In this document: one piece after another, positions 49,037 to 57,887 of the stretch
Numbering within the stretch: position 1 is the stretch's first letter
Layout: every line of letters begins with the position of its first letter
Source: Bacillota bacterium
GTDB lineage: Bacteria; Bacillota_I; Bacilli_A; RF39; UBA660
NCBI GenBank assembly: GCA_003524085.1
Contig: DOEC01000002.1
Coordinates: forward strand, 1 to 59,237
Length of the DNA stretch: 59,237 nt
Reading direction: 5' to 3'
Made by a program: the position numbers and the translations under genes
The notes under the pieces: generated by a model
The model's database searches: none
What the model saw: only the letters and a program-made list of their open reading frames with translations
Told to the model about the DNA's origin: nothing

Positions 49037-49429
49037 ATGAATGATTTAATATCAGATATGCTTACAAGAATGCGTAATGCGCTTGCTATGAAATATACAA
49101 GTGTAGAAGTAATTGGTTCAAAAATGACAAAAGAAATCGCTACAATATTAACAAATGAAGGATACATTGAAGGATTTGAAGTTGTAAAAGATGGTGCAGC
49201 TAAGAAATTACTAATAAACCTAAAATATGGTGCAAAAAAAGAAAGAGTTATAACAGGACTTAAAAGAATCAGTAAACCTGGTTTAAGAGTATATGTTAAA
49301 GCTAACGAAGTACCTAAAGTATTAAATGGTTTAGGAATAGCTATAGTATCTACTTCTAAAGGAGTAATGACAGATAAGGAAGCAAGAAAAGAAAACCTTG
49401 GTGGAGAAATTCTTGCATACATCTGGTAA
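49037..49429 (+). CDS. rpsH: 30S ribosomal protein S8
   Basis: 130 residues. S8 binds the central domain of 16S rRNA and represses the spc operon in several bacteria. SDMLTRMRNALAM, GLKRISKPGLRVYVKANEVP and STSKGVMTDKEARKENLGGE are typical. Confidence 0.97.
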   Translation: MNDLISDMLTRMRNALAMKYTSVEVIGSKMTKEIATILTNEGYIEGFEVVKDGAAKKLLINLKYGAKKERVITGLKRISKPGLRVYVKANEVPKVLNGLGIAIVSTSKGVMTDKEARKENLGGEILAYIW

Positions 49430-49438
49430 GGAGAAATT

Positions 49439-49975
49439 ATGAGTAGAATAGGTAAAAGAGTATTAGTTATACCTGAAGGTGTAACAGTTGAAGTTAATAA
49501 TAGTGATATCTTAGTATCAGGAAAACTAGGAAGTTTAGAACTAACAGTTAAACCTGGAATCAACGTAACAGTTGAAGATAAGAACGTAACAGTTACAAGA
49601 GATAATGATTCTAAAGAATTAAGAAGCTTACACGGAACAACAAATGCAAACATCAAAAACATGATTGAAGGAGTAAGCACAGGATTTAAAAAAGAATTAG
49701 AAATAAATGGTGTTGGTTACAAATTCCAAGTAGCCGGTAACACTTTAACAATAAGTGCAGGATATAGTCATCCAGTTAAAATGGAAGCTCCAAAAGGAAT
49801 AACTTTAGAGAGTCCTAGTCAAACTGAACTAAACATAAGTGGTTTTGACAAACAAGTTGTAGGAGAATTTGCTGCACAAGTTCGTAAAGTACGTGGACCA
49901 GAGCCATATAAAGGTAAAGGAATTAAGTACAAAGGCGAATTTATAAGACGTAAGGAAGGAAAGAAAGCTGCATAG
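49439..49975 (+). CDS. rplF: 50S ribosomal protein L6
   Basis: 178 residues, two repeated domains. SRIGKRVLVIPEGVTVEV, GTTNANIKNMIEGVSTGFKKELEINGVGY and RGPEPYKGKGIKYKGE are the signatures. Confidence 0.97.
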   Translation: MSRIGKRVLVIPEGVTVEVNNSDILVSGKLGSLELTVKPGINVTVEDKNVTVTRDNDSKELRSLHGTTNANIKNMIEGVSTGFKKELEINGVGYKFQVAGNTLTISAGYSHPVKMEAPKGITLESPSQTELNISGFDKQVVGEFAAQVRKVRGPEPYKGKGIKYKGEFIRRKEGKKAA

Positions 49976-49988
49976 GAGGTAAGAAAGT

Positions 49989-50342
49989 ATGATTAAAAAA
50001 GAAAGTAAAAACGTAGGTCGTTTAAAAAGACATGCTCGTATAAGAAAAAATTTATCTGGTACAAGCACAACACCAAGATTAAACATATTTAGAAGTAATA
50101 CTAACATTTATGCACAAATTATAGATGATGAAAAAGGTGTTACTTTAGTAAGTGCCTCAAGCTTAGACATGAAACTAAATGGTTCAAACATTGAAAATGC
50201 TAAAAAAGTAGGAACTGAAATTGCTAAAAGAGCATTAGAAAAAGGAATTACAGAAGTAGTATTCGATCGTGGTGGATACCAATATCACGGAAAAGTTGAA
50301 TCATTAGCTGATGCAGCAAGAGAAGCTGGACTTAAATTCTAA
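49989..50342 (+). CDS. rplR: 50S ribosomal protein L18
   Basis: 117 residues, 5S rRNA-binding protein. RHARIRKNLSGTSTTPRLNI and FDRGGYQYHGKVESLADAA are typical. AGGAGG lies before the ATG. Confidence 0.96.
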   Translation: MIKKESKNVGRLKRHARIRKNLSGTSTTPRLNIFRSNTNIYAQIIDDEKGVTLVSASSLDMKLNGSNIENAKKVGTEIAKRALEKGITEVVFDRGGYQYHGKVESLADAAREAGLKF

Positions 50343-50359
50343 GGGAGGGACTATAAGAA

Positions 50360-50902
50360 ATGGATAATATTAGAGAAAAAAATAACAAAGAAAGAACAAA
50401 TAAAAGAGAATTTGTTAAGAAAAGTCCTTACGAAGAAAAAGTAATATCAATTGGACGTGTATCAAAAACAACTAAAGGTGGACGTACAATGAGATTTACT
50501 GCAACAGTTGCTGTTGGAGACAGAAAAGGTAAAGTAGGTTTAGGAACAGGAAAAGCTAACGAAGTACCAAATGCAATTTCAAAAGCTATTAAAGCTGCTG
50601 AAAAAAATGTGATAACAGTTAACCTAGTTGAAGGTAGAACACTAAGTCATGAAGTAATTGGTAAATGCGGAGCTGCTAAAGTTTTAGTAAAACCTGCAAA
50701 AGCCGGTAGTGGAATCATTGCTGGTGGACCAGTTCGTAACGTACTTGAACTTGCTGGGGTTAAAGATATTGTATCAAAAAGCCTAGGAAGTAATACACAA
50801 ATAAACACTGCAAAAGCTGCTATGGATGCATTAAAACAACAAAAAAGCATCAGCCATATTGCAAGCTTACGTGGTAAAAAAGTAGAGGAGATTATAGGAT
50901 AA
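50360..50902 (+). CDS. rpsE: 30S ribosomal protein S5
   Basis: 180 residues. S5 acts in decoding fidelity and the mRNA entry helicase. KVISIGRVSKTTKGGRTMRF, GRKGKVGLGTGKANEVP-like VGDRKGKVGLGTGKANEV and AGSGIIAGGPVRNVLELAG are the signatures. Its last base overlaps the rplO ATG directly; rpmD (L30), which normally lies between, is absent. Confidence 0.97.
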   Translation: MDNIREKNNKERTNKREFVKKSPYEEKVISIGRVSKTTKGGRTMRFTATVAVGDRKGKVGLGTGKANEVPNAISKAIKAAEKNVITVNLVEGRTLSHEVIGKCGAAKVLVKPAKAGSGIIAGGPVRNVLELAGVKDIVSKSLGSNTQINTAKAAMDALKQQKSISHIASLRGKKVEEIIG

Positions 50903-51345
50903 TGAAATTAAATGAATTAAAAATGAATCCTGGGTCTACTCAAAAGAGAAAAATTGTTGGTAGAGGACCAGGAAGTGGATTAGGAAAAACATCTGGTCGT
51001 GGTGAAAAAGGTCAAAAAGCTCGTTCAGGAGCAAGTATCAAGCCATGGTTTGAAGGTGGACAAAATCCATTATACAAAAGAATTCCAAGAAGAGGATTCA
51101 ATAATGCAAGATTTACTATTAGATATGCAATAGTAAACGTTAGCGATCTTAACAGATTTGAAGACGGTTCAACTGTAACACCAGAAATGCTAAAAGAAGC
51201 TGGATTAGTGAAAAAAGAATTAAACGGTATCAAAATTTTAGGAAGTGGAGAACTTACTAAAAAGTTAACTGTTAAAGCTAATATATTCACAAACGGTGCT
51301 ATAAACAAAATAGAAAGTAACGGTGGAAAAGTTGAGGTGATTTAG
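50902..51345 (+). CDS. rplO: 50S ribosomal protein L15
   Basis: 147 residues. MKLNELKMNPGSTQKRKIVG, GRGPGSGLGKTSGRGEKGQK and RRGFNNARF are typical. It is fused in reading order to rpsE (overlap of one base) and to secY (ATG follows the stop immediately). Confidence 0.97.
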   Translation: MKLNELKMNPGSTQKRKIVGRGPGSGLGKTSGRGEKGQKARSGASIKPWFEGGQNPLYKRIPRRGFNNARFTIRYAIVNVSDLNRFEDGSTVTPEMLKEAGLVKKELNGIKILGSGELTKKLTVKANIFTNGAINKIESNGGKVEVI

Positions 51346-52602
51346 ATGTTTGCAACATTCAAGCAAATATTTAAGAAAACTAACAAAGACTTAAAAAGTA
51401 GAGTACTATATACACTTGGTGCATTATTCATTTTCGCATTAGGAAATGCAATAACTGTACCAGGTATGAGTGCTATAACAGAAAACTTGGGTTTTCTAGA
51501 ATTATTAAATGCAATGAGTGGTGGAGGACTAAAACAATTTAGTATATTCGCTCTAGGTGTAATGCCATACATTACTGCTTCAATACTACTTCAAGTACTT
51601 CAAATGGACTTAATGGGAATAACATATTTCCAAGAGTTAAAAGAAATGGGAGAAGAAGGTAGACGTAAAATTAATCAAATAAATAGATACCTTGGTATAG
51701 GATTTGCTCTTATAGAAGGTTACATTTATTCAATTATGTTTATGGGAAAAACTGCTACTCCTCTTGAATATGTAGAAATAAGTTTAATCTTAACAGCAGG
51801 TACAGCATTCTTACTATACCTAGGAGATCAAATAACTAATAAAGGTTTAGGAAACGGTATTAGCCTAATTATCATGGCTGGTATCGTAAACACAATGCCT
51901 AGAATGATGATAGAAGCATTTAATGCACTAGCAATAAATGGCTCAAACACATTCTTAGGAATACTATCATTTGTAATATTTATATTACTATATATAGGAA
52001 TAATAGTTGGAGTAATATATGTACAAGAAGCTGAAAGAAGAATACCTATACAATATTCAAACAGAAGTACAGGTACTTATAAAGCAAATACATCATTCTT
52101 ACCATTAAGAATAAACTCTGCTGGAGTTATGCCAGTAATATTTGCCTCAGCCGTACTAGCAATACCAACTACACTAACATATATCATAAAAAATGAGAGT
52201 TTTAAATTATTTGTTGATAAATACTTATCAACACAAACTCCTGTTGGATTTATAGTATATATCTTATTAATAATAGCATTTACTTATGGCTATACATACT
52301 TAGCAGCAGTAAATCCAGAAGATATATCAAAAAATCTAAACAAACAAAATGGATACATTCCAGGAATAAGACCTGGTACAGAAACAACAAAATACGTATC
52401 AAAAGTATTATCAAGAATTACATTCATGGGAGCAATATTTATAGCAATAATCGCTGCAATACCAATTATATTTAGTTGGATTTCAGATATGCCAAGCATA
52501 GTAACTCTTGGTGGTACAAGTATCCTAATCGTTGTAGGAGTATTATTAGAAACATATAAACAACTTGAAAGTTCAGTAGCATCTCGTGCTTATAGGAGGT
52601 AA
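51346..52602 (+). CDS. secY: Preprotein translocase subunit SecY
   Basis: 418 residues, about ten membrane segments. The channel subunit of the general secretion system, needed for the exported M23 and fibre proteins of this window. ALGVMPYITASILLQVLQM, GLGNGISLIIMAGI, QEAERRIPIQYSNR and RPGTETTKYV are conserved. GGTGAT in the end of rplO is its ribosome binding site. Confidence 0.97.
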   Translation: MFATFKQIFKKTNKDLKSRVLYTLGALFIFALGNAITVPGMSAITENLGFLELLNAMSGGGLKQFSIFALGVMPYITASILLQVLQMDLMGITYFQELKEMGEEGRRKINQINRYLGIGFALIEGYIYSIMFMGKTATPLEYVEISLILTAGTAFLLYLGDQITNKGLGNGISLIIMAGIVNTMPRMMIEAFNALAINGSNTFLGILSFVIFILLYIGIIVGVIYVQEAERRIPIQYSNRSTGTYKANTSFLPLRINSAGVMPVIFASAVLAIPTTLTYIIKNESFKLFVDKYLSTQTPVGFIVYILLIIAFTYGYTYLAAVNPEDISKNLNKQNGYIPGIRPGTETTKYVSKVLSRITFMGAIFIAIIAAIPIIFSWISDMPSIVTLGGTSILIVVGVLLETYKQLESSVASRAYRR

Positions 52603-52607
52603 TAAAA

Positions 52608-53267
52608 ATGAACATCATTTGGATTGCTCCACCTGCCGCTGGCAAGGGAACATTTAGTAGTTTATTAAAAGAAAAATATGGTTTCAACCATATAAGTGCT
52701 GGAGACGTACTTCGTGAACAAGTATCTCTTGGTAGTGATATTGGTAAAGAAGTAGAAAGTATTATTTCTAAAGGTGAAATGGTTAACGACAATTTAATGA
52801 AACGTCTTATAGAAACTAAATTAAAAAGTCTAGACCTTACTATCCCATTCATGATGGATGGTTACCCTAGAAAAATAAACCAAGCACACGACTACGAAGA
52901 AATACTAAGTAGTCTAAACTTAAGTGTTGATAAAGTAATATTTATTAACATTGATAAAGAGACAGGCCTTAAAAGAATACTAGGACGTGCAACTTGTCCA
53001 CAATGTAAAAGAACATATAACTTATTAACAGGTTACAACACACCTAAAAATGCAAATCTTTGTGATGAGTGTAACGTAGAATTAATAACACGTACAGATG
53101 ATACAAAAGAGGCGTACGAAAAAAGATATGATATTTACATGACAGAAACAGCCCCAGTAATTGAGTACTACCGTTCTTTAGGTAAACTAATAACTATAGA
53201 CGGAACAAAAGAGCCTGAAATTACACTAAGTAATTTAGAAACTCTTCTAGGAGTTAAAAATGGTTAG
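52608..53267 (+). CDS. adk: Adenylate kinase with an altered P-loop
   Basis: 219 residues. Converts AMP and ATP to two ADP. HISAGDVLREQ, DGYPRKINQA (usually DGFPRT), the zinc-binding lid with CPQCKRTYN and CDECNVELITRTDD, are present. The P-loop reads APPAAGKGT at residues 7-15 instead of GPPGAGKGT, so Gly7 and Gly10 are Ala. Both are nearly invariant in adenylate kinases. Position after secY is the normal one, and it overlaps map by 8 nt. Confidence 0.93.
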   Translation: MNIIWIAPPAAGKGTFSSLLKEKYGFNHISAGDVLREQVSLGSDIGKEVESIISKGEMVNDNLMKRLIETKLKSLDLTIPFMMDGYPRKINQAHDYEEILSSLNLSVDKVIFINIDKETGLKRILGRATCPQCKRTYNLLTGYNTPKNANLCDECNVELITRTDDTKEAYEKRYDIYMTETAPVIEYYRSLGKLITIDGTKEPEITLSNLETLLGVKNG

Positions 53268-54006
53268 TACTAAAACTGAAAGTGAATTAAGTCTTATGCG
53301 TTACGCTGGAAAAGTAGCTTACGAAACATTAAATCTAATGGAAACTTTGATACATGAAGGCGTAACAACTAAGCATCTTGATATAGAAGCAGAAAAATTT
53401 ATTAGAAGCAAAAACTGCACACCTTCTTGTCTTGGATACGAAGGATTTCCTAGTAGCATATGCGCTTCAATAAATGACGAAGTAGTTCATGCTATCCCAA
53501 GTAACAGGAAACTCAAGTCTGGTGACATAATCACTATTGACTTAGTAGTAACTTATAAAGGATACATGGCAGATACTGCAAGAACTTATAAAGTAGGGCA
53601 TGTTAGTAAAGAAAAAAGTGATTTACTTAAATACACTGAAGAAGCCCTATATAAAGGCTTAAGTGTAATAAAGCCCGGAATAATACTAAACGACGTTTGC
53701 ACTGCTATAGAAAGTGTGGCAAAAGAGCATAATTACGGTGTAATTCGTGAACTTACCGGTCATGGTATCGGTAAGTATATGCACGAAGACCCAGACATAC
53801 CAAACTATAGCAATAGCGAATCTAACCTAGTTCTAAAACAAGGTATGACACTAGCAATCGAGCCAATGTTTAGTTTACATAGTAGAAAAGTATGGATGCT
53901 TGAAGATGGTTGGACAATAACCACACAAGATGGTAGCCCTGCCGCACACTTTGAGCACACAATAGTAGTAACTGATAATGGTTACGAAATACTAACAGGA
54001 GAGTGA
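53260..54006 (+). CDS. map: Methionine aminopeptidase, type I
   Basis: 248 residues. Removes initiator Met. Metal ligands are in TIDLVVTYKGYMADTART (two Asp), LTGHGIGKYMHEDP (His), MTLAIEPMF (Glu) and FEHTIVVTDNG (Glu). The stop is TGA, followed in the same frame by AAA and the infA ATG. If TGA were read as Trp, Map and IF-1 would be one fusion protein, so this TGA must normally act as a stop. Confidence 0.96.
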   Translation: MVSTKTESELSLMRYAGKVAYETLNLMETLIHEGVTTKHLDIEAEKFIRSKNCTPSCLGYEGFPSSICASINDEVVHAIPSNRKLKSGDIITIDLVVTYKGYMADTARTYKVGHVSKEKSDLLKYTEEALYKGLSVIKPGIILNDVCTAIESVAKEHNYGVIRELTGHGIGKYMHEDPDIPNYSNSESNLVLKQGMTLAIEPMFSLHSRKVWMLEDGWTITTQDGSPAAHFEHTIVVTDNGYEILTGE

Positions 54007-54009
54007 AAA

Positions 54010-54225
54010 ATGGCTAAAGATGGATACATTGAAACAGAAGGAAAAGTACTAGAAATAATCCCAGGAGGGGACTTTAAAGTAAAATTAGAAAACGGTCATA
54101 TTGTAGAAGCTCGCGTTTCTGGAAAAATGCGTCAAAACCTAATTCGTATCTTTCCAGGTGATACAGTATTACTAGAAATTCCAATTTGTGATTTAACACG
54201 TGGGCGTATAATTTATAGAAAATAA
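54010..54225 (+). CDS. infA: Translation initiation factor IF-1
   Basis: 71 residues, single OB fold that blocks the A site during initiation. MAKDGYIETEGKVLEIIPGG, FKVKLENGHIVEARVSGKMR and GRIIYRK are typical. It starts 3 nt after the map stop, with AGGAGAG overlapping the end of map. Confidence 0.97.
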   Translation: MAKDGYIETEGKVLEIIPGGDFKVKLENGHIVEARVSGKMRQNLIRIFPGDTVLLEIPICDLTRGRIIYRK

Positions 54226-54238
54226 TGGAGGTATTAAA

Positions 54239-54352
54239 ATGAAAGTAAGACCATCAGTAAAACCAATATGCGATAAATGCAAAGTAATTAAAAGAAAAGG
54301 AAAAGTCATGGTAATTTGTGAAAATCCAAAACACAAACAAAGACAAGGTTAG
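54239..54352 (+). CDS. rpmJ: 50S ribosomal protein L36
   Basis: 37 residues: MKVRPSVKPICDKCK, then KRKGKVMVICENPKHKQRQG. The zinc ribbon C-x2-C-x12-C-x4-H is intact. GGAGG precedes the ATG; the gene lies in the normal infA-rpmJ-rpsM order. Confidence 0.96.
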   Translation: MKVRPSVKPICDKCKVIKRKGKVMVICENPKHKQRQG

Positions 54353-54361
54353 GAGGTAATT

Positions 54362-54727
54362 ATGGCACGTATTAAAAATATTGATTTACCAAAAGACAAA
54401 AGAATAGTTGTAGGTTTAACTTATATCTACGGAATTGGTCCTTCAAGAGCAAAAAAAATCTGTGAAGTGGCTAATGTTAGTGAAGACATCAGAGTAAAAG
54501 ACTTAACAAATGATCAAGTTAACGACTTAAGAAAAGCATGTGATGCTTACATATTAGTTGGTGACTTAAAACGTGAAGTTGAAATGAACATTAAAACAAA
54601 AATGGAAATCAACTCATATCAAGGCACTAGACACAAAAAAGGTCTTCCAGTAAGAGGACAAAGAACTAGTAGAAATGCTAGAACTCGTAAAGGTAAAGCT
54701 AAAACAATAGCAAATAAGAAGAAATAG
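54362..54727 (+). CDS. rpsM: 30S ribosomal protein S13
   Basis: 121 residues, head protein contacting the 50S and the P-site tRNA. MARIKNIDLPKDKRIVVGLT, YIYGIGPSRAKKIC and GTRHKKGLPVRGQRTSRNAR are conserved. Confidence 0.97.
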   Translation: MARIKNIDLPKDKRIVVGLTYIYGIGPSRAKKICEVANVSEDIRVKDLTNDQVNDLRKACDAYILVGDLKREVEMNIKTKMEINSYQGTRHKKGLPVRGQRTSRNARTRKGKAKTIANKKK

Positions 54728-54738
54728 GAGGTTAAATA

Positions 54739-55122
54739 ATGGCATATAATAGAAGAAAAAGAAAAGTCAAGAAGGATATAACTAGTGGTGTATGTCACAT
54801 CCATGCTACATATAATAACACTATTGTAACAATAACTGACGAAGACGGTGGAGTAATAAGCTGGGCTTCAAGTGGTTCTATCGGATACAAAGGAAGCAAA
54901 AAGAAAACTCCATTCGCTGCAGGACAATCAGCAGAAGCTGCTGGTAAAGCTGCATATGATATGGGACTAAGAAAAGTTGCCGTATACGTAAAAGGTATAG
55001 GTGGAGGAAGAGAAACAGCTATCCGTTCTTTAGGAACAGCTGGACTTGAAGTAACATCAATTACAGATGTAACACCAATACCACATAACGGTTGCAGACC
55101 ACCTAAGAGAAGACGTGTTTAG
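54739..55122 (+). CDS. rpsK: 30S ribosomal protein S11
   Basis: 127 residues, platform protein near the Shine-Dalgarno helix. ATYNNTIVTITDEDGGVISW, TPFAAGQSAEAAGKAAYDMG and TPIPHNGCRPPKRRRV are conserved. Confidence 0.97.
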   Translation: MAYNRRKRKVKKDITSGVCHIHATYNNTIVTITDEDGGVISWASSGSIGYKGSKKKTPFAAGQSAEAAGKAAYDMGLRKVAVYVKGIGGGRETAIRSLGTAGLEVTSITDVTPIPHNGCRPPKRRRV

Positions 55123-55137
55123 GAAAGGGGAATATAT

Positions 55138-56088
55138 ATGTTAAGATTTGAAAAACCAGATTATAAAGTTGTTGAATATGACGAAACAAACTTTTATGGA
55201 AAATTCGTACTTGAACCACTAGAAAGAGGTTTTGGTACAACAATTGGAAACGCATTAAGAAGAGTAATGCTATCTAGTCTTCCAGGAAGTGCTATTAAAT
55301 CAATCAAAATTGATGGAGTACTTCACGAATTCCAAAAAATAGACGGAGTTAGAGAAGACGTAACAGAAATTATTCTAAACTTAAAAAAACTAGTATTAAA
55401 AAAATTTACTGAAACAGACAAAAAGCTTTACTTAAAAGCTTCAAAAGAAGGAATAGTAACAGCTGCTGACATCACACCTGATGCTGACGTTGAAATAATT
55501 AACAAAGACTTAGTTATTTGTGAACTATCAAAAGGTGCAAGCATAAACATGGAAATACTAGTATCTAATGGACGTGGGTATGTTGATGCAAAAATAAACA
55601 GAAAAGAAATGAAAGACTTAGAAGTTGGAGTAATTCCAGTAGACTCTTTATTTAGTCCAATTGAAAGAATCAGTTATGAAGTAGAACCAGCTCGTGTTGG
55701 TCAAAGTGAAAATTATGACAAACTAATTATGGAAGTATACACAAACGGTGCTATAACTCCACAAGAAGCAATAGCCCTAGCTAGTAGAATTCTAATCGAG
55801 CACTTTGAAATATTAACAAAACTTAACAAAATATCAGATATGACAGGCCTTCTTGCAGATAAAGAAGAAGACCCAATACAAAAAACATTAGAAACACCTA
55901 TTGAAGAATTAGACCTATCTGTAAGAGCTTACAACTGCTTAAAAAGAGCAGGACATCATACATTACAAGATTTAACTTCAATGAGTGAATCTGAAATGAT
56001 GAAAATAAGAAACTTAGGTAAAAAATCATTAAAAGAAGTAATTGATAAAATTAAAGATATGGGACTTAAGTTCCGTGATGAAGATTAG
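55138..56088 (+). CDS. rpoA: RNA polymerase alpha subunit
   Basis: 316 residues. The N-terminal domain dimerises and binds beta and beta-prime (GRGFGTTIGNALRRVMLSSL-like GFGTTIGNALRRVMLSSLPG, DGVREDVTEIILNLK); the C-terminal domain (LSVRAYNCLKRAGHHTLQDL, KIRNLGKKSLKEVIDKI) contacts UP elements and activators. Such A-tract UP elements are frequent before promoters here. Confidence 0.97.
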   Translation: MLRFEKPDYKVVEYDETNFYGKFVLEPLERGFGTTIGNALRRVMLSSLPGSAIKSIKIDGVLHEFQKIDGVREDVTEIILNLKKLVLKKFTETDKKLYLKASKEGIVTAADITPDADVEIINKDLVICELSKGASINMEILVSNGRGYVDAKINRKEMKDLEVGVIPVDSLFSPIERISYEVEPARVGQSENYDKLIMEVYTNGAITPQEAIALASRILIEHFEILTKLNKISDMTGLLADKEEDPIQKTLETPIEELDLSVRAYNCLKRAGHHTLQDLTSMSESEMMKIRNLGKKSLKEVIDKIKDMGLKFRDED

Positions 56089-56097
56089 GAGGTAAAA

Positions 56098-56442
56098 ATG
56101 GCTTTATATAGAAAACTAAACAGAGATACTAAACAAAGAAGAAGTATCCTTTCTGGTTTAACAAAAACAGTTTTAACTAATGGTAAAGTTGAAACAACAC
56201 AAGAAAGAGCTAAAGAAGCAAGAAAATACGTTGATAAAATGATTACTTATGCTAAAAAAGGAGATTTAGTTTCAAGAAGAAAAGCACTTGCTTTCTTAGA
56301 AAATGATACTGAAACAGTTAAATATTTATTTGACACATTAGCTCCTAAATACGCAGAAAGAAATGGCGGATACACAAGAATTATCAAACTAGCTGAAAGA
56401 AGAGGAGACGACGCTTTAATAGTTAGTTTAGAACTAGTTTAA
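56098..56442 (+). CDS. rplQ: 50S ribosomal protein L17
   Basis: 114 residues, last gene of the superoperon. RKLNRDTKQRRSILSGLTK, TQERAKEARKYVDKMIT and AERNGGYTRIIKLAERRGD are typical. AGGAGG precedes the ATG, and a terminator follows the stop. Confidence 0.97.
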   Translation: MALYRKLNRDTKQRRSILSGLTKTVLTNGKVETTQERAKEARKYVDKMITYAKKGDLVSRRKALAFLENDTETVKYLFDTLAPKYAERNGGYTRIIKLAERRGDDALIVSLELV

Positions 56443-56446
56443 TATT

Positions 56447-56474
56447 GAACTCTCAAGTAGAGTTCTTTTCTTTT
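56447..56474 (+). terminator. Terminator of the ribosomal protein superoperon
   Basis: GAACTCT at 56447-56453 pairs with AGAGTTC at 56459-56465 around CAAGT, then TTTTCTTTT. Confidence 0.9.
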
Positions 56475-56483
56475 GCAATAAAA

Positions 56484-56509
56484 TGTTAATAACTATAAAC
56501 TTATTAACA
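56484..56509. repeat. Dispersed inverted-repeat element, copy 3
   Basis: TGTTAATAA, spacer CTATAAAC, TTATTAACA: perfect 9-bp arms. Same architecture as 12785-12810 and 13232-13257, with three base changes. It lies directly after the superoperon terminator. Confidence 0.75.
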
Positions 56510-56601
56510 GCAAAACAAAAAGTAAAAACTTTATGAAAATTAAACATAACCACTTTAACAAAAGCAAAATTTGTGATAAACTTATTACGATAGGTGATAA
56601 T

Positions 56602-57801
56602 ATGAAAGAAGAAATAAAAAAGAAAAAGAAAAAAAATAACAAAGCAACATTTAATTTACTTGAAGTAATAGTAATAATAGTAATGACTAGTCTAATAGTA
56701 GGTGTATCAACTGGAATAGTAGTATACAACAATTACTATGAAATAGATAAAAAGAACAATAAAGGTAACACGAACTACATAAAAGAAATAGAAGCAGCAT
56801 ATAACAACATATTAAATAGCTATGTAGAAAAAGTAGATGAGTCAGAACTTACTAACGCTGCCATAAAAGGCATGTATAGCTATCTAGGAGACCCATATAC
56901 TAGTTATTTAGATAAAGACTCAACAACAAACCTAATGGATCGTTTAAACGGAGAATATAAAGGAATAGGCGTTGAAATAACAAGCACAGAGAGTGGTACA
57001 ATGGTAATGACGGTGTTTGATGGTAGTCCAGCTTCAAAAGCAGGTATAATGGTAGGAGACATAATAACAAAAGTTGCTGACAATGACGTACAAAATAGCA
57101 CACCTAGTGTAGTATCAAATCTTATCAAAAGCACAAACGGCACAACAACTATAGAAGTACTAAGAGGTGGAGTATACAAAACTCTCGAAATAAACGTAGA
57201 AAAGGTTAGCATTCCATCAGTATCAAGTAACAACTTTGATGGAGTAGGATATATAAAAATAACAACATTCTCAAATAACACTTACGAACAGTTCAAAACA
57301 GCCCTTTCTAGCCTTGAAAAAGAAAATATTGATAGTTTAGTCATAGACGTTAGAAATAACGGTGGTGGATTCTTAAATGCAGCCGTAGACATCGCAGAAC
57401 TATTTATAGAAAAAGGTAAAAACGTATATGGCCTTGAAACAAAAGAAAAAACAGAATACTATAAAGACTCAACAAAAGAAAGTAGAAAATACAAAGTAGG
57501 AATACTTCTTAATAGTGCTTCAGCTTCAGCTTCAGAAATACTAGCAGCCGCGTTAAAAGAAAGCTACGGCGCCACATTACTTGGTCTAACTAGCTATGGA
57601 AAAGGCACAGTTCAAGAAACATCAGAATTAGAAACAGGTGGGATGATTAAATACACAACTGCTTACTGGCTAACACCCAATGGTAACAAAATTAACAATG
57701 TCGGACTAAAACCAGACGTTGAAATCACCGGAGACTATAATGACGACATGGACTACGAAAGTGACACACAATTACTTACTGCTATTAAAAATATGAAATA
57801 G
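56602..57801 (+). CDS. S41-family carboxy-terminal processing protease
   Basis: 399 residues from ATG 56602 (GGTGAT upstream); the in-frame ATG 56533 has no ribosome binding site. A Lys-rich tail and one membrane segment (LLEVIVIIVMTSLIVGVSTG) are followed by the CtpA helical domain, a PDZ domain (VTSTESGTMVMTVFDGSPAS, IITKVADNDV) and the S41 catalytic domain with NSASASASEILAAALKES (nucleophile Ser) and TSYGKGTVQE (catalytic Lys), so the Ser/Lys dyad is intact. Acts outside the membrane on exported proteins. A family member, CtpB, cleaves SpoIVFA in Bacillus sporulation; whether this one does is unknown. Confidence 0.92.
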   Translation: MKEEIKKKKKKNNKATFNLLEVIVIIVMTSLIVGVSTGIVVYNNYYEIDKKNNKGNTNYIKEIEAAYNNILNSYVEKVDESELTNAAIKGMYSYLGDPYTSYLDKDSTTNLMDRLNGEYKGIGVEITSTESGTMVMTVFDGSPASKAGIMVGDIITKVADNDVQNSTPSVVSNLIKSTNGTTTIEVLRGGVYKTLEINVEKVSIPSVSSNNFDGVGYIKITTFSNNTYEQFKTALSSLEKENIDSLVIDVRNNGGGFLNAAVDIAELFIEKGKNVYGLETKEKTEYYKDSTKESRKYKVGILLNSASASASEILAAALKESYGATLLGLTSYGKGTVQETSELETGGMIKYTTAYWLTPNGNKINNVGLKPDVEITGDYNDDMDYESDTQLLTAIKNMK

Positions 57802-57809
57802 CAGTTTTT
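57779..57809 (+). terminator. Terminator overlapping the S41 stop
   Basis: CTGCTATT at 57779-57786 pairs with AATAGCAG at 57797-57804, then TTTTTC. The left arm is coding sequence. Confidence 0.85.
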
Positions 57810-57833
57810 CTTTACACTATAAAAAATTAAAAT

Positions 57834-57863
57834 TTGCATGAAGTCCACAATGTATGGTATAAT
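57834..57863 (+). promoter_or_regulatory. Promoter of the DUF402 gene
   Basis: TTGCAT at 57834-57839, 18-bp spacer, TATAAT at 57858-57863 preceded by TGG. Upstream in-frame codons before 57888 therefore lie in the promoter. Confidence 0.7.
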
Positions 57864-57887
57864 ATTACCAGTGAGAGAAGGTTACCT

